Below are positions 1 through 8,045 of a stretch of DNA of 30,320 bases, in pieces. Location: contig GG745366.1 of the NCBI GenBank assembly GCA_000151295.1, positions 173,213-203,532 on the forward strand, in the 5' to 3' direction. A model generated the notes under the pieces. It was not told the DNA's origin and ran no database searches. It saw nothing but the letters and a program-made list of their open reading frames with translations. Each line of letters begins with the position of its first letter. Position 1 is the stretch's first letter. This stretch comes from Allomyces macrogynus ATCC 38327 (lineage: Eukaryota; Blastocladiomycota; Blastocladiomycetes; Blastocladiales; Blastocladiaceae). The position numbers and the translations under genes are program-made.

Positions 1-110
1 CACGGCGCTGGCGCTGCTTACGGGCGACCCGAACATGAACTCGATTCGCTCGAGGCGCTGTTGCTTGGGGACGTGGCCAGGCCCGCGCCCGCTCCCGGCG
101 ACGACGCAGG
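1..110 (+). other. Open frame upstream of the bZIP start, truncated by the window edge
   Basis: Frame 1 is open from the first base and ends at a TGA at 112-114, which overlaps the bZIP ATG at 111-113. Its codons are rich in G/C at the third position, and the end reads as an acidic/hydrophobic patch (LDSLEALLLGD) followed by Pro/Ala-rich residues. That resembles the activation region of a GCN4-type factor, or the tail of an upstream ORF in the same mRNA. It could be an upstream ORF, an earlier exon, or the true N-terminus separated by a 1-nt frame break. The window edge prevents a decision. Confidence 0.25.
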
Positions 111-698
111 ATGAACGCTGACCCACTCGGGCTCGCTGCGCTACTTGGCATGGACGTGCTCTCGCTCCGCCGCCCGACGCCGCGCATGCGGCCAACGACG
201 TGCCCCCCGCTTGTTGCCGTCTCGGCGTCGCCGCGCGCGTCGCCCGTTCCCTCCGCACCCGCACCCGCACCAAGGCCCGCGAAGCGCCCTCGCCGTCGCG
301 GCGCGACGGAACTCCCGCCGGCGGCCGTCGTCGACGGGCAGCTTGTGATCCCGACGAAGACCAAGAAGTCGTCGGTGACGGTCGAGTCGTTCCCGGCAGT
401 CCTGCCGTACCCGGAGGGCATGATCGCGCACGACGCGCCCGTGCAGGCGCGCGGCAACCACAAGCGTCCCGCGCCGCCGTCCGACGAGGACGAGGAGCCC
501 GAAATCCCGGACGACCTCGATGAGGCCGCAGCCAAGCGGCTCAAGAACGCTCTGTCGGCGCGGCGGTCGCGCGCGCGCAAGCTGGCCAAGATTGCGTTTC
601 TTGAGGACCGCGTGAATGAGCTGCAGCAAAGGAACGCGGAGCTCGAGGCAACGGTGAGGGCGCTGCAGGCGCAGTTGCCGCCGTCAGGCTCTCAGTAA
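111..698 (+). CDS. bZIP transcription factor, GCN4-like
   Basis: A 195-residue intronless ORF encoding a nuclear DNA-binding factor. The basic region lies at about residues 142-160 and carries the bZIP signature N-x7-R (NALSARRSRARK), nearly identical to the basic region of GCN4/CPC1. The leucine zipper follows at about residues 164-189 with leucines spaced by seven (L164, L171, L178, L185). The N-terminal half is Pro/Ala-rich with a basic patch (AKRPRRRG, residues 57-64) that could serve as a nuclear localisation signal, and an acidic stretch at about 124-138. GCN4-family factors activate amino-acid biosynthesis genes under starvation; assigning that exact role is an inference from the basic region. 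The first ATG in the frame is used. An in-frame TGA at 36-38 closes the frame upstream, so any additional N-terminal sequence would need an intron or a frame change. Confidence 0.88.
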   Translation: MNADPLGLAALLGMDVLSLRRPTPRMRPTTCPPLVAVSASPRASPVPSAPAPAPRPAKRPRRRGATELPPAAVVDGQLVIPTKTKKSSVTVESFPAVLPYPEGMIAHDAPVQARGNHKRPAPPSDEDEEPEIPDDLDEAAAKRLKNALSARRSRARKLAKIAFLEDRVNELQQRNAELEATVRALQAQLPPSGSQ

Positions 699-1162
699 GC
701 AGGCGGGCGAGTGGAGTTAGGGCGTGCTTGGCTTTTTCCTTTATCATTCTTCTTGGGGGCGAGGTTTGGCGTGCTTGCCATTCATTCACCCTAATCCCAA
801 CGGTAAAAATTCTGCTTGGCTTTGGCGATTGCGCACGAAAAAGTGTTCCGAGAGGACTTTCAGAGGACTTTCAGCATTGCTTTGCCTCGCCGTTGTCGCC
901 CGTCGTTGTCGTCGAGCGTGTGCCTCGTCGACAGTGTTGGGAGTGCTGAAGGCTCTGCTGAAGGCAGGGTATGCTCAAGTGTCTGTTTCATTAGGTTTCC
1001 GACTTCATTTTCCGCACGTGGGCCAGCGCTTTGAAACTGGGTTGAACACGGCTACGGGCACTGCTTCTCCTCCTGCACAACTGCGACGACGACGACGACT
1101 CGAGCCCGACGTCGCGACCCATTCTCCCCAGCAACTTCCAGCACCACCCGCAACCTGCAACC
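699..1162. other. Intergenic: bZIP 3' region and epimerase promoter
   Basis: This stretch between two plus-strand genes contains no convincing coding exon. Open frames here lack the third-position GC bias of neighbouring genes and have no recognisable motif. A CGACGACGACGACG run near 1083-1100 precedes the epimerase start. It probably holds the bZIP 3' UTR and the promoter and 5' UTR of the epimerase gene. Confidence 0.5.
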
Positions 1163-2105
1163 ATGCCCAAGGCCATCATCGCGCCGTCGCTGCTCTCGGG
1201 CGACTGGGCCTACCTGGCGCGCGACTGCAACAAGATGATCGAGCTCGGCGCCGATTACCTGCACATGGGTGCGTCCTCCGCCCCGCCCTGTCGCTTTTCC
1301 ACGAGGTGGACAATATGCCTGACCGCGTCCTTGCTCGTGTAGACGTCATGGACGGGTACCTACGCCTCGCCGTCGCGGGTGGCGCGGAACGACGTTGCTG
1401 ACAGCATGCGGGTGGTAGCCACTTTGTCCCGAACCTGACGATCGGCGCGCCCGTCATCAAGTCGCTGCGCAAGGCCACGACGGGCTACCTCGGTCCGTGA
1501 TGCATCGTTTGCGAGCGGTCGTGTTCGCGACGAGTGCAACACTGACGGGAACCGGTACCTAGACTGCCACTTGATGGTCTCGCACCCGGAGCAGTGGGTC
1601 GACGACTTTGCCAAGGCCGGCGCCGACGGGTTCACGTTCCATATCGAGGCCTCCGGTACGTCAGCGTATCTTTTTCTTATCACACTGCACGCGCCCGCGC
1701 TGACCCCGCCCTGACCCTCCAGACGACCCCGTCGCCCTCATCCGCCGCATCAAGTCCCTCGGCATGCTGCCCGGCATCGCCGTGAAGCCCGGTACCCCCA
1801 TCTCGTCGCTCGAAACCGTCTTCGCCGAATGCATCGACGACCTGCACATGGTCCTGGTCATGACGGTCGAGCCCGGATTCGGCGGGCAGTCGTTCATGGT
1901 CGACATGATGGACAAGGTGCGCGAAGTGCGTGCGCGGTTCCCCGAGATTTACATTCAGGTGGATGGCGGGCTCGCGCTCGATACGGTGGATGCGGCTGCC
2001 GAGGCTGGCGCGAACGTGATTGTTGCGGGGTCGGCCGTGTTTGGTGCCCCCAAGCCCGAGGTGGTGATTCAGGGGTTGCGCGTGGCGCTGGAGAAGTGCA
2101 ATTGA
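1163..2105 (+). CDS. RPE1: Ribulose-phosphate 3-epimerase (spliced, 5 exons)
   Basis: Interconverts D-ribulose 5-phosphate and D-xylulose 5-phosphate in the cytosolic pentose phosphate pathway. The model joins 1163-1268, 1343-1355, 1419-1492, 1563-1655 and 1723-2105, giving 222 residues, close to the family's usual 220-230. All four introns are GT..AG (74, 63, 70, 67 nt). TIM-barrel and metal-site motifs appear in order: IIAPSLLSGD at the N-terminus, HMDVMDGHFVPN (metal His and Asp), DCHLMV, MTVEPGFGGQ and IQVDGGL (second catalytic Asp). Exon 2 is only 13 nt and encodes the core of the DVMDG motif, so splicing is essential for activity. The first ATG is used and sits in a good context. The stop is followed about 30 nt later by a G-rich tract. 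Confidence 0.95.
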
Positions 2106-2135
2106 GTGGAGAGGAGAGGGTTGGGAGAGAAGAAT

Positions 2136-2157
2136 GGGGAGGGGGAGGGGGAGGGGG
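2136..2157 (+). other. G-quadruplex-capable tract in the epimerase 3' UTR
   Basis: Four runs of four or five G separated by single A residues (2136-2139, 2141-2145, 2147-2151, 2153-2157) lie 31 nt past the epimerase stop codon. This meets the usual sequence rule for a stable G-quadruplex with one-nucleotide loops in the RNA. A role in 3' processing or mRNA stability is only a possibility. Confidence 0.6.
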
Positions 2158-2354
2158 CAGTGTTTGCGAATTAATTGACTGTATATCTGTCGTGCGTCGA
2201 GTTGTGTGGGGTGCAATGCGAAAGACATTTCGAGCGCCGCGACACGATTAGACGGAGCAAAAGGAATATGAGAGCTATATTTGAATCCACGCAATAACAC
2301 GCCAGCCGAGCACGATGAGCAACGAAATCCAGGTATCGGCACGCGGTAGCCTTC

Positions 2355-3010
2355 TTAGTGCTTGTAGTGACGAATCGCAAACGCGGCCGCGGCAGCGAGC
2401 GCGACGGCGGGGACGGCCCACGTCCACCTGTTGGAACAGCGGTCAATCACCGTCCGTGCTCTCCACCAAATATCGGCACCGGCCAAACGTACCACGACGA
2501 GCAGCACTTGGACGCGGCGGGCGCCTTGGCCTACAAGGTGGAGAAGGGAGGCATCAGATGCACGAACGGCATGGCGCATTCGGCACCGGCTCTAAGCGGC
2601 GCACCTTGGCTTCAGCAGCCTCCTCGTCGGACACGAGCTCGCCGAGATAAAAGTCCTTGAGCCACTCGCGCGCCGAGTCGCCGTGGCCAACGTCCTCAAA
2701 GGCCTCGGTCGAGTCGGCACCTGTTTGGAGCGGGACCGCCGTCAGATTTTCGGTTTGCCAACTTGCTACGGTCGTAATGCACGGGTACGGACCAGCCGTG
2801 TCAAGCAGCACCTCGCCGCCGCCCGGGTGCTCGTCCTGCATCTTGGTAATGTCATAGACCTAGGCCGCAAACGCCCGGTGGTCAGCGTCGAGTTCGTTGG
2901 AGGCGACGGCAGCGTGCAATTTTCACCTTGCCGTGGATGATGGTCCAAAGGTCGGTCGTCGTGTTGTGCTTGGCCACGTCGGCGGCGGAGAAAACGCGCG
3001 GGGAGGCCAT
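2355..3010 (-). CDS. Cytochrome b5, tail-anchored (spliced, 5 exons)
   Basis: Small heme electron carrier, normally on the cytosolic face of the ER (or outer mitochondrial membrane), feeding electrons to desaturases, hydroxylases and P450s. Exons on the minus strand: 3010-2927, 2859-2793, 2720-2605, 2530-2493, 2427-2355, giving 125 residues, typical for the family. Heme ligands are in HPGG (about residue 39) and VGHGDSA (about residue 63). [10 protein letters not shown] and [15 protein letters not shown] at the N-terminus match the cytochrome b5 core. The last exon encodes an Ala/Val-rich hydrophobic helix followed by a short basic tail (RHYKH), a C-terminal membrane anchor. Introns are 67, 72, 74 and 65 nt. 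The family identity is certain; which b5 paralogue and which membrane cannot be told. Confidence 0.93.
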
Positions 3011-3474
3011 CTTGCGTGCAGTGCAGTGCGTTGAGTGTGAAGAGTCGGGTGTGGAGTCGTTGACGGGGAGGAAGAGGCCGTCGATTGCGCGAGAGAAGGG
3101 ATGGCCGATGCAAATGGCTTTCATTTTTGTTTTGGGCGTCTCGTGTCCGACAAGCGAACTGGGGCGATAAATGGCGAAAACGAAATGAAAGTGATCAGCG
3201 CACATCGTCGGCCAACACGACCGGCACCGACCGTGACCTTAGAACTGCAAATCACTGCCCGCAGCTGGATTGTCGACGCCAATAATATCATTCTGGACCA
3301 GCCGATACGTAAGTGCTCGAGCACGCCAACGTCAACGCGCCAGATCAGCACTCAACCTTACCCGACAAGACACGACCGGTCGACGCCATGTAAACGGAGC
3401 CTGAACGCAAGAAGTGCCAAGAATACCCATAGACGTCGCTGCATTCCATCCACCAAGACTTCACTTGACCGGCC
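3011..3474. other. Divergent promoter region, cytochrome b5 / vasohibin
   Basis: A 464-bp gap between two divergent starts. I find no coding exon. It probably holds two promoters or a shared bidirectional one. An A/T-richer patch (gataaatggcg) near 3165 is the only TATA-like string, and I would not assign it to either gene. Confidence 0.5.
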
Positions 3475-4785
3475 ATGGACTCGACCATATCACCGACCGC
3501 GCTCGCGGCGCTCTGCGACGAGCTCGAAGCCGCACTCGCTGAAGCTGGGATTTCCTCAGACGACATGCCGCACGATTCCGCACCTTCTCCACCGGCCACC
3601 AGCAACGCTAGCAGCAGCACCGTCCCATGGCCGAGTACCACCTCTACGATACCCGTCGCCGTCCCCACCGCGCCGGCCCCACACGCCGGCTCTCCATCCA
3701 AGGGCCAGCACCTGACACTGCGTCGTATCCGCGCAGTGGGTGCGGCCGACCCGGTCCTGGCGCTCGCGTGGTGCCAACGCGTCATCACTGACCTCGGGTA
3801 CAACCACTTTGCGCGCGTCTTCTTCCCGATCAACAAGCGCGCGTCGGCGCGGTCGCTCGCGACCACGGCCCGCGCCATGGTCGCGCTACGACTGCCCATC
3901 AAGTGTCTTGAGGCCGTGGTCCTCGGCGCGTGGCTGACGGCCGCGCTCACGGACGTGCCGCGCGTACCGGTCGCGTTCAAGACGGCGGTGGATCTCCCGG
4001 GCGCGCCGAAACGGGTATATCGGCACATCGTGCTCGCGGTCGCGGTGCCGACGGCCGAGGGCGAGCGGTGGGGCGCGCTGGGATTGAGCCGCAGGCGCGA
4101 GTTGATGGATAAGCCGGTGCAGTTTCGGGTACGTTGTGGGGGTGTTGATGGGTGGGAAGAGGTGGAGCGGAATCTGACATGTTTGTGGTGGTCGGTAGTC
4201 GCTCGCAGCGCTGCTGTCCGAGTACATTGAAGCATATGGTCGCAGTACGTGGGTTTTCCTTGCTAATCGTGGCGCGGTGATGGAATGTCGCTGACAATTC
4301 GATTTGTACCGATCAGATTTGCACAAGGTCCTGAAAATCAAGATCGGCCTGCCGTTCCCGCACGCCATGGACACCTCCACCGTGCGCGTCATCTGGAAAG
4401 TGCGTCCATCACATCCCTTTCCTCTCTCCGCTTCCTTATAACCGCCCTGAACTCACTTCATCTCTCGTAGTACCTCTCGCTACACCTCGCCACGCGACCG
4501 ACCGACTCGGTCAGCGACGACGGCGACTCGGCATCGAGTAGTGGCGCGTCCCCCACCGCTGCCTCGCCCGCCGCTCCTCGAGCCAAGCACGATACTGGGC
4601 CCGCGCGCGCTGTTGATCCGGCGGTGCATCCGTCTCTGGCGCCGCACGTGGCCGCGGTCGATGCGTACTGGCGCGACGTGCGCCGGAACGGTGCGGCGGT
4701 TGCGGCAGCGGTCGCGGCCGCGGGGGCCGGGTCGCCGAGGTTGAGCGCGAGTTCGAGCGTGGTACATTTGAAGGGGGCCGGGTAG
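3475..4785 (+). CDS. Vasohibin-type tubulin tyrosine carboxypeptidase (spliced, 4 exons)
   Basis: Vasohibins are transglutaminase-like cysteine proteases that remove the C-terminal tyrosine of alpha-tubulin. Exons 3475-4128, 4199-4244, 4317-4399 and 4471-4785 give 365 residues. The core matches vasohibin closely: LPIKCLEAVVLG carries the catalytic Cys (residue 144), YRHIVLAVAV the His (184), and WGALGLSRRRELMDKP the Ser (205), the Cys-His-Ser triad of the family. Downstream, EYIEAYGR and HKVLKIKIGLP line up with the conserved C-terminal helix and strand. The N-terminal 75 residues are Ser/Pro/Thr-rich and the C-terminal 90 are low-complexity and probably disordered. No small vasohibin-binding protein is visible in this window. 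The start is the first ATG, preceding the conserved core by about 75 residues. Introns are 70, 72 and 71 nt. Confidence 0.9.
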
Positions 4786-5050
4786 AGTGGATAACAGACA
4801 GATAGATTAGAGCGTTGGGACGGCAGAGAGTGGGGACAGAGTGATAGCAGAAAGAGCACGTCGATGCGCATTGATTCAGCCGAATTGAGCGAATATGAAC
4901 GGGCGCGAACAGGATCGGGCTGGGCCGTCATACTCAAGAGCGTAGACAAAACGGCGTCGACACTGGGTGGAGAACGCTGCCAAGTTCAAAATTAATCGAT
5001 CGAGGACAAGCATGTGGCCAAGAAATATGGGTTCATTCAGCAACTCACGC

Positions 5051-5671
5051 TTATGAGGTCTTGTTTCTCTTCTCGTTGTGCAAGAAATTCGCGACGATGA
5101 GCTCAACTTCCTCATCACCTTGGCTAAAGTCGACACCGCCCTTGACGTACCCAAGCGAGAACGAGTCGCAGACGATGATCTAGTGGTCACGGTCAAGGTC
5201 GTCGATGCCGTCTGGGGTCATCGTGCAACTTGCTCCTGATCGTGTCGGTGGGGAGGCAAAGCCAATGGCTGGTCGGATCCAGACCGCGCGTCAGATCAGG
5301 ATTCGAAGAGTGAGTGGTGCAAGCGTGAATGTGCAATGCCAAGACATACCAATGCTCGGTCATAAACCCTTGATCCGACTCGGTCGTCATGGTCACGTAC
5401 ATGTCACCCTTATATCGGTTGGTCGTCGCGTTGAGGCTTAGTCGGTTCCTCACGCCAAAACTTCCTGGAGATGCTAGAATGAAGACCCGCGAAAGGACGT
5501 ACCTTGATGGTGCCTGTCTTGCACGGCTGGATGATGCCCGCAATACAAACCAAGAAGTCGTCCTCGGCAATCTATAAGCGTTAAGGCATCGGTCGTGGGC
5601 GAGAAACAGGTGAATCGACCTACTCTGATCGAGGACGCTGTCTTGAGAACCGACTTGGCTGCTGCGGCCAT
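5051..5671 (-). CDS. Unrecognised spliced minus-strand candidate, possibly a pseudogene
   Basis: I do not recognise this protein. Coding-like pieces on the minus strand, with high third-position GC: 5671-5624 (MAAAAKSVLKTASSIR), 5571-5503 (IAEDDFLVCIAGIIQPC and on, ending at a strong GTACGT donor), a piece near 5410-5347 (GDMYVTMTTESDQGF), and a terminal exon 5179-5051 (IIVCDSFSLGYVKGG, then an acidic stretch and a stop). The first junction is clean and in phase. Later junctions need AAG acceptors, and the frame entering the last exon (DGIDDLDRDH) meets a TAG immediately before the IIVCDSF sequence. Either that TAG is the intron end and the preceding exon is wrong, or the gene carries a premature stop. 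The 3' end converges with vasohibin about 265 bp away. Treat the boundaries as tentative. Confidence 0.3.
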
Positions 5672-6484
5672 GACAGTTTTTGTACCGGTCGCGTTGGAGG
5701 ATCACGTCAGCGGCAAACGTGGCTGACTCATGATGCGGTTGGCCGCACACGAGAGCTTGAACCAGAGATGGTGCTGCAGCCGTGAGTGGACTCAAGGATC
5801 TGGTCAAATCGAGTCGCGGTGGTCAGGCCCTGGGTCGAGCCTGTCGGAACATGGAGATGGCGATGCGTTGCTGCGACGACACCGACATCGGGTGGAGAAG
5901 GTCGGCGCTTGGTTCTTGGATGTGTTTGCGGAGAGTAAGCCCGCGTTGATGGATGGTGCGCGGGGTGGATGGTGAGTCGTATTGGGGCGGATCAGCACTT
6001 TGGTGAAAAGGATCGACTCGATACACATTTCTCAAGTCGCGATTCTACAACCGAACTGCCGAAAGACCCATTTCTATTTCCTGTTTCGAATTGCTTATGG
6101 GCAGTGCGTTTGAGCTGGTCGAGCACCGCGACGATGGTGATCGCACTTTGCGCTTTGAACTTTGCGACCTGAAATCTCGGTGTCGGTACAGTTTGGGGCC
6201 CGCGCAAGCGATCCGGCTCAGAGCGGCCACCAAAAAGGCATCGATGCAAATAGGATGATATAATCAAGAATGCGATGGGTGGTTTTTGTGCTGAACAATG
6301 CGAAGACGACCGAGAAGTGGAGCAAAGGCAGGCGAGAATGGGTTCATGGACAGTTGCAATCGAGGAAAAGCGGATTCGAGTCTGCGATCAAGAGAGGGTA
6401 CGGATTTGCGAGGAGGGAGCGGCAAGGAGAGGAGAGGAAACCCGGCACAACGCGTCAAGACTCGCGCCAAACCTTGGCGATCAC
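5672..6484. other. Gap with no recognisable gene
   Basis: This 813-bp stretch contains several open frames of 60-90 codons on both strands, none with a motif I recognise or a consistent codon bias. It lies upstream of the unrecognised minus-strand candidate and downstream of the Thr/Val-rich gene, so it should hold the former's promoter and the latter's 3' UTR. A missed first exon of the candidate cannot be excluded. Confidence 0.4.
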
Positions 6485-7338
6485 TTAGTACGCCGGTTTC
6501 GTCGTCTCGCACGGCGTCGTCTCGGGCGTTGGCGTTTCGCACGGTGTCGAAACGACCTCCGCGACCGTGATAGTGGCCACGTTCGTGACAGTCGCGGTCT
6601 GGACCACGGTGACGACCGCCGTCGCTGTGCTAGTTTGCACGACCGTCTCCTCGGACGTGACGACCACGGTCGCCGGTCCGACCGTCTGCGTCACGGTCGA
6701 AGTCACCGTTTCGTCGGCCGGCGTGACCGTCGACGTACTCGTCACGGTCACAGGAACCACCGACACTGCCGTGGCCACCTCCTCGACCATTGTCGTCGAC
6801 GACTCAACCGCCGTGCTCGTTTCACGGTTCGTCTGCGTGAACGTGACAAAATTGGTCACAACGGCGGTGGAAGTCGCCGTCGAGGTTGTCGTTTCGGTCA
6901 GCGTCGTCGGCACCTGCTCCCCGACCGTGGCCGTGCGCGTGAGCGTGACCGTGAACGGGGCCGGGACAAACGACGTCGACGTCCGGATCGCGGGCTTGCA
7001 AATGATCGTCGACTCGAACTGGGTCAGCGTCTCGACTTGGGTCACGGTTTCGGTTACCACAGTCACCTCGGCGACGCCGCCCGTTGCGGTGGTCGTCGGC
7101 TCCTCAGTGGTGGTCGTGCATGGCGTCGTCTCGGGCGGCGGCGGCACATAGTACCCGTACTGCTTGGCGACGGGCCCGCTAGACGATCATGGATGGGAGA
7201 GAGGGAAGTGAGCGCCATGCTCGCTCGCGAATCGAGATCGCGTGGGAACGCGGCATGGGGGTTCGACACGTACGCGGTTGCCTGCGACGCGAAGAGCGTA
7301 AGGATAAGGATCGAGAGCGACACGAGCGAGAGCTTCAT
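6485..7338 (-). CDS. Secreted Thr/Val-rich mucin-like protein (spliced, 2 exons)
   Basis: Exons 7338-7274 and 7178-6485 encode 252 residues. The first exon encodes a typical signal peptide (MKLSLVSLSILILTLFASQ), with a likely cleavage just after ATA at the exon junction. The intron (7273-7179, 95 nt) has a GTACGT donor and a CTAG acceptor. The mature protein begins with a Pro run (YYVPPPPETTPC) and is then dominated by short Thr/Val/Ser/Glu repeats such as TVTSTSTVT and VTVVTETVTQ. These suggest a heavily O-glycosylated, beta-prone cell-surface or extracellular protein. Cys is scarce: one near the N-terminus, one mid-protein (IICKP), and a CETPTPETTPCE repeat near the C-terminus. I see no GPI signal; the protein ends in hydrophilic residues. 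A TATAAAG box lies about 210 bp upstream. Function is unknown; wall or coat protein is an inference. Confidence 0.72.
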
Positions 7339-8045
7339 GGTGATGATGGATGCTGAGCGGGCGTGGAGCGGGTAGATCGACGAGTTGGATCGTTGAATAT
7401 AGAGTGCTGAGCAAGCGGAGCGCGAGCAGAGTCGGGGTCGTCGTCGGGTCCGGTCGTCGTCGTCGACAAGGAGGATCGCAGGCTGGACGGCGAAGAGAGC
7501 GGTCGAGGCGGCAGAGAGCGAAGATCGGGCGGCGGGGGCGCGCGCGACTTTATACGCTGGCCGGAGGAGCCGTGGGCCGTCGATGAAAAGGGGGCGCGTC
7601 GAGCTCGGCCATGTCGGTCGCGCAGGGTCAGGTAATGCGCGAGGTGCGCGTCTTGCGCGATCACATCGTGCTGCGGGCGGGAAATGGCAGCGCGCGCGAG
7701 GGCGCTTGGACGCGGTCAAGAACGGGAGACGCGCGCTCCTCCATGTGCGGAACGGCGCTGAGCGCGGTCCTTTCGGCTCGGTTGCTTTCATGGCCACGCA
7801 GGTTCGCGCGCGCGGCGAGCAGGCGAGCGCACGGAGGTGGAAGGGCGACAGCGGGCGGGTTGGTGGGAAGTGGGCGATGGGAGACACGGCGACGCGGTCA
7901 CGTTGCTGCCTCTGTCGAGTGGGGGACGTCACGCCGTTTCCACGTGCTGAGATCAGCTCGCCATCAGGCTCGACGACGCCGATCGCAAACGGCCAAGTCG
8001 TCGTCGTCGTCGACGGCGCTTTTGACCTTCAGCAGCGCGCCCACC
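7339..8045. other. Divergent promoter region, Thr/Val-rich gene / coiled-coil gene
   Basis: A 707-bp gap between divergent starts. Long frames across it are rich in Arg/Ala/Gly, as expected for non-coding GC-rich DNA, and show no motif. It contains a minus-strand TATA box (7548-7554) and a run of GTCGTC repeats near 7998-8020. Confidence 0.5.
7548..7554 (-). promoter_or_regulatory. TATA box of the Thr/Val-rich protein gene
   Basis: The minus strand reads TATAAAG here, about 210 bp upstream of the ATG at 7338, in otherwise GC-rich sequence. Its position suggests a TATA-containing promoter with a 5' UTR of roughly 180 nt. Confidence 0.4.

Noticed and set aside
5051..5671. Reassignment of TAG to an amino acid, to explain the TAG before IIVCDSF
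   Set aside because: TAG terminates vasohibin, Rpb7, the TFB and other genes exactly where their families end, so the standard code applies.
6275..7375. Long plus-strand frame rich in Arg/His/Asp
   Set aside because: It is antisense to the Thr/Val-rich gene, which has a signal peptide and a clean intron. The Arg/His composition is the usual by-product of the reverse strand of GTC/GAC-rich coding DNA.
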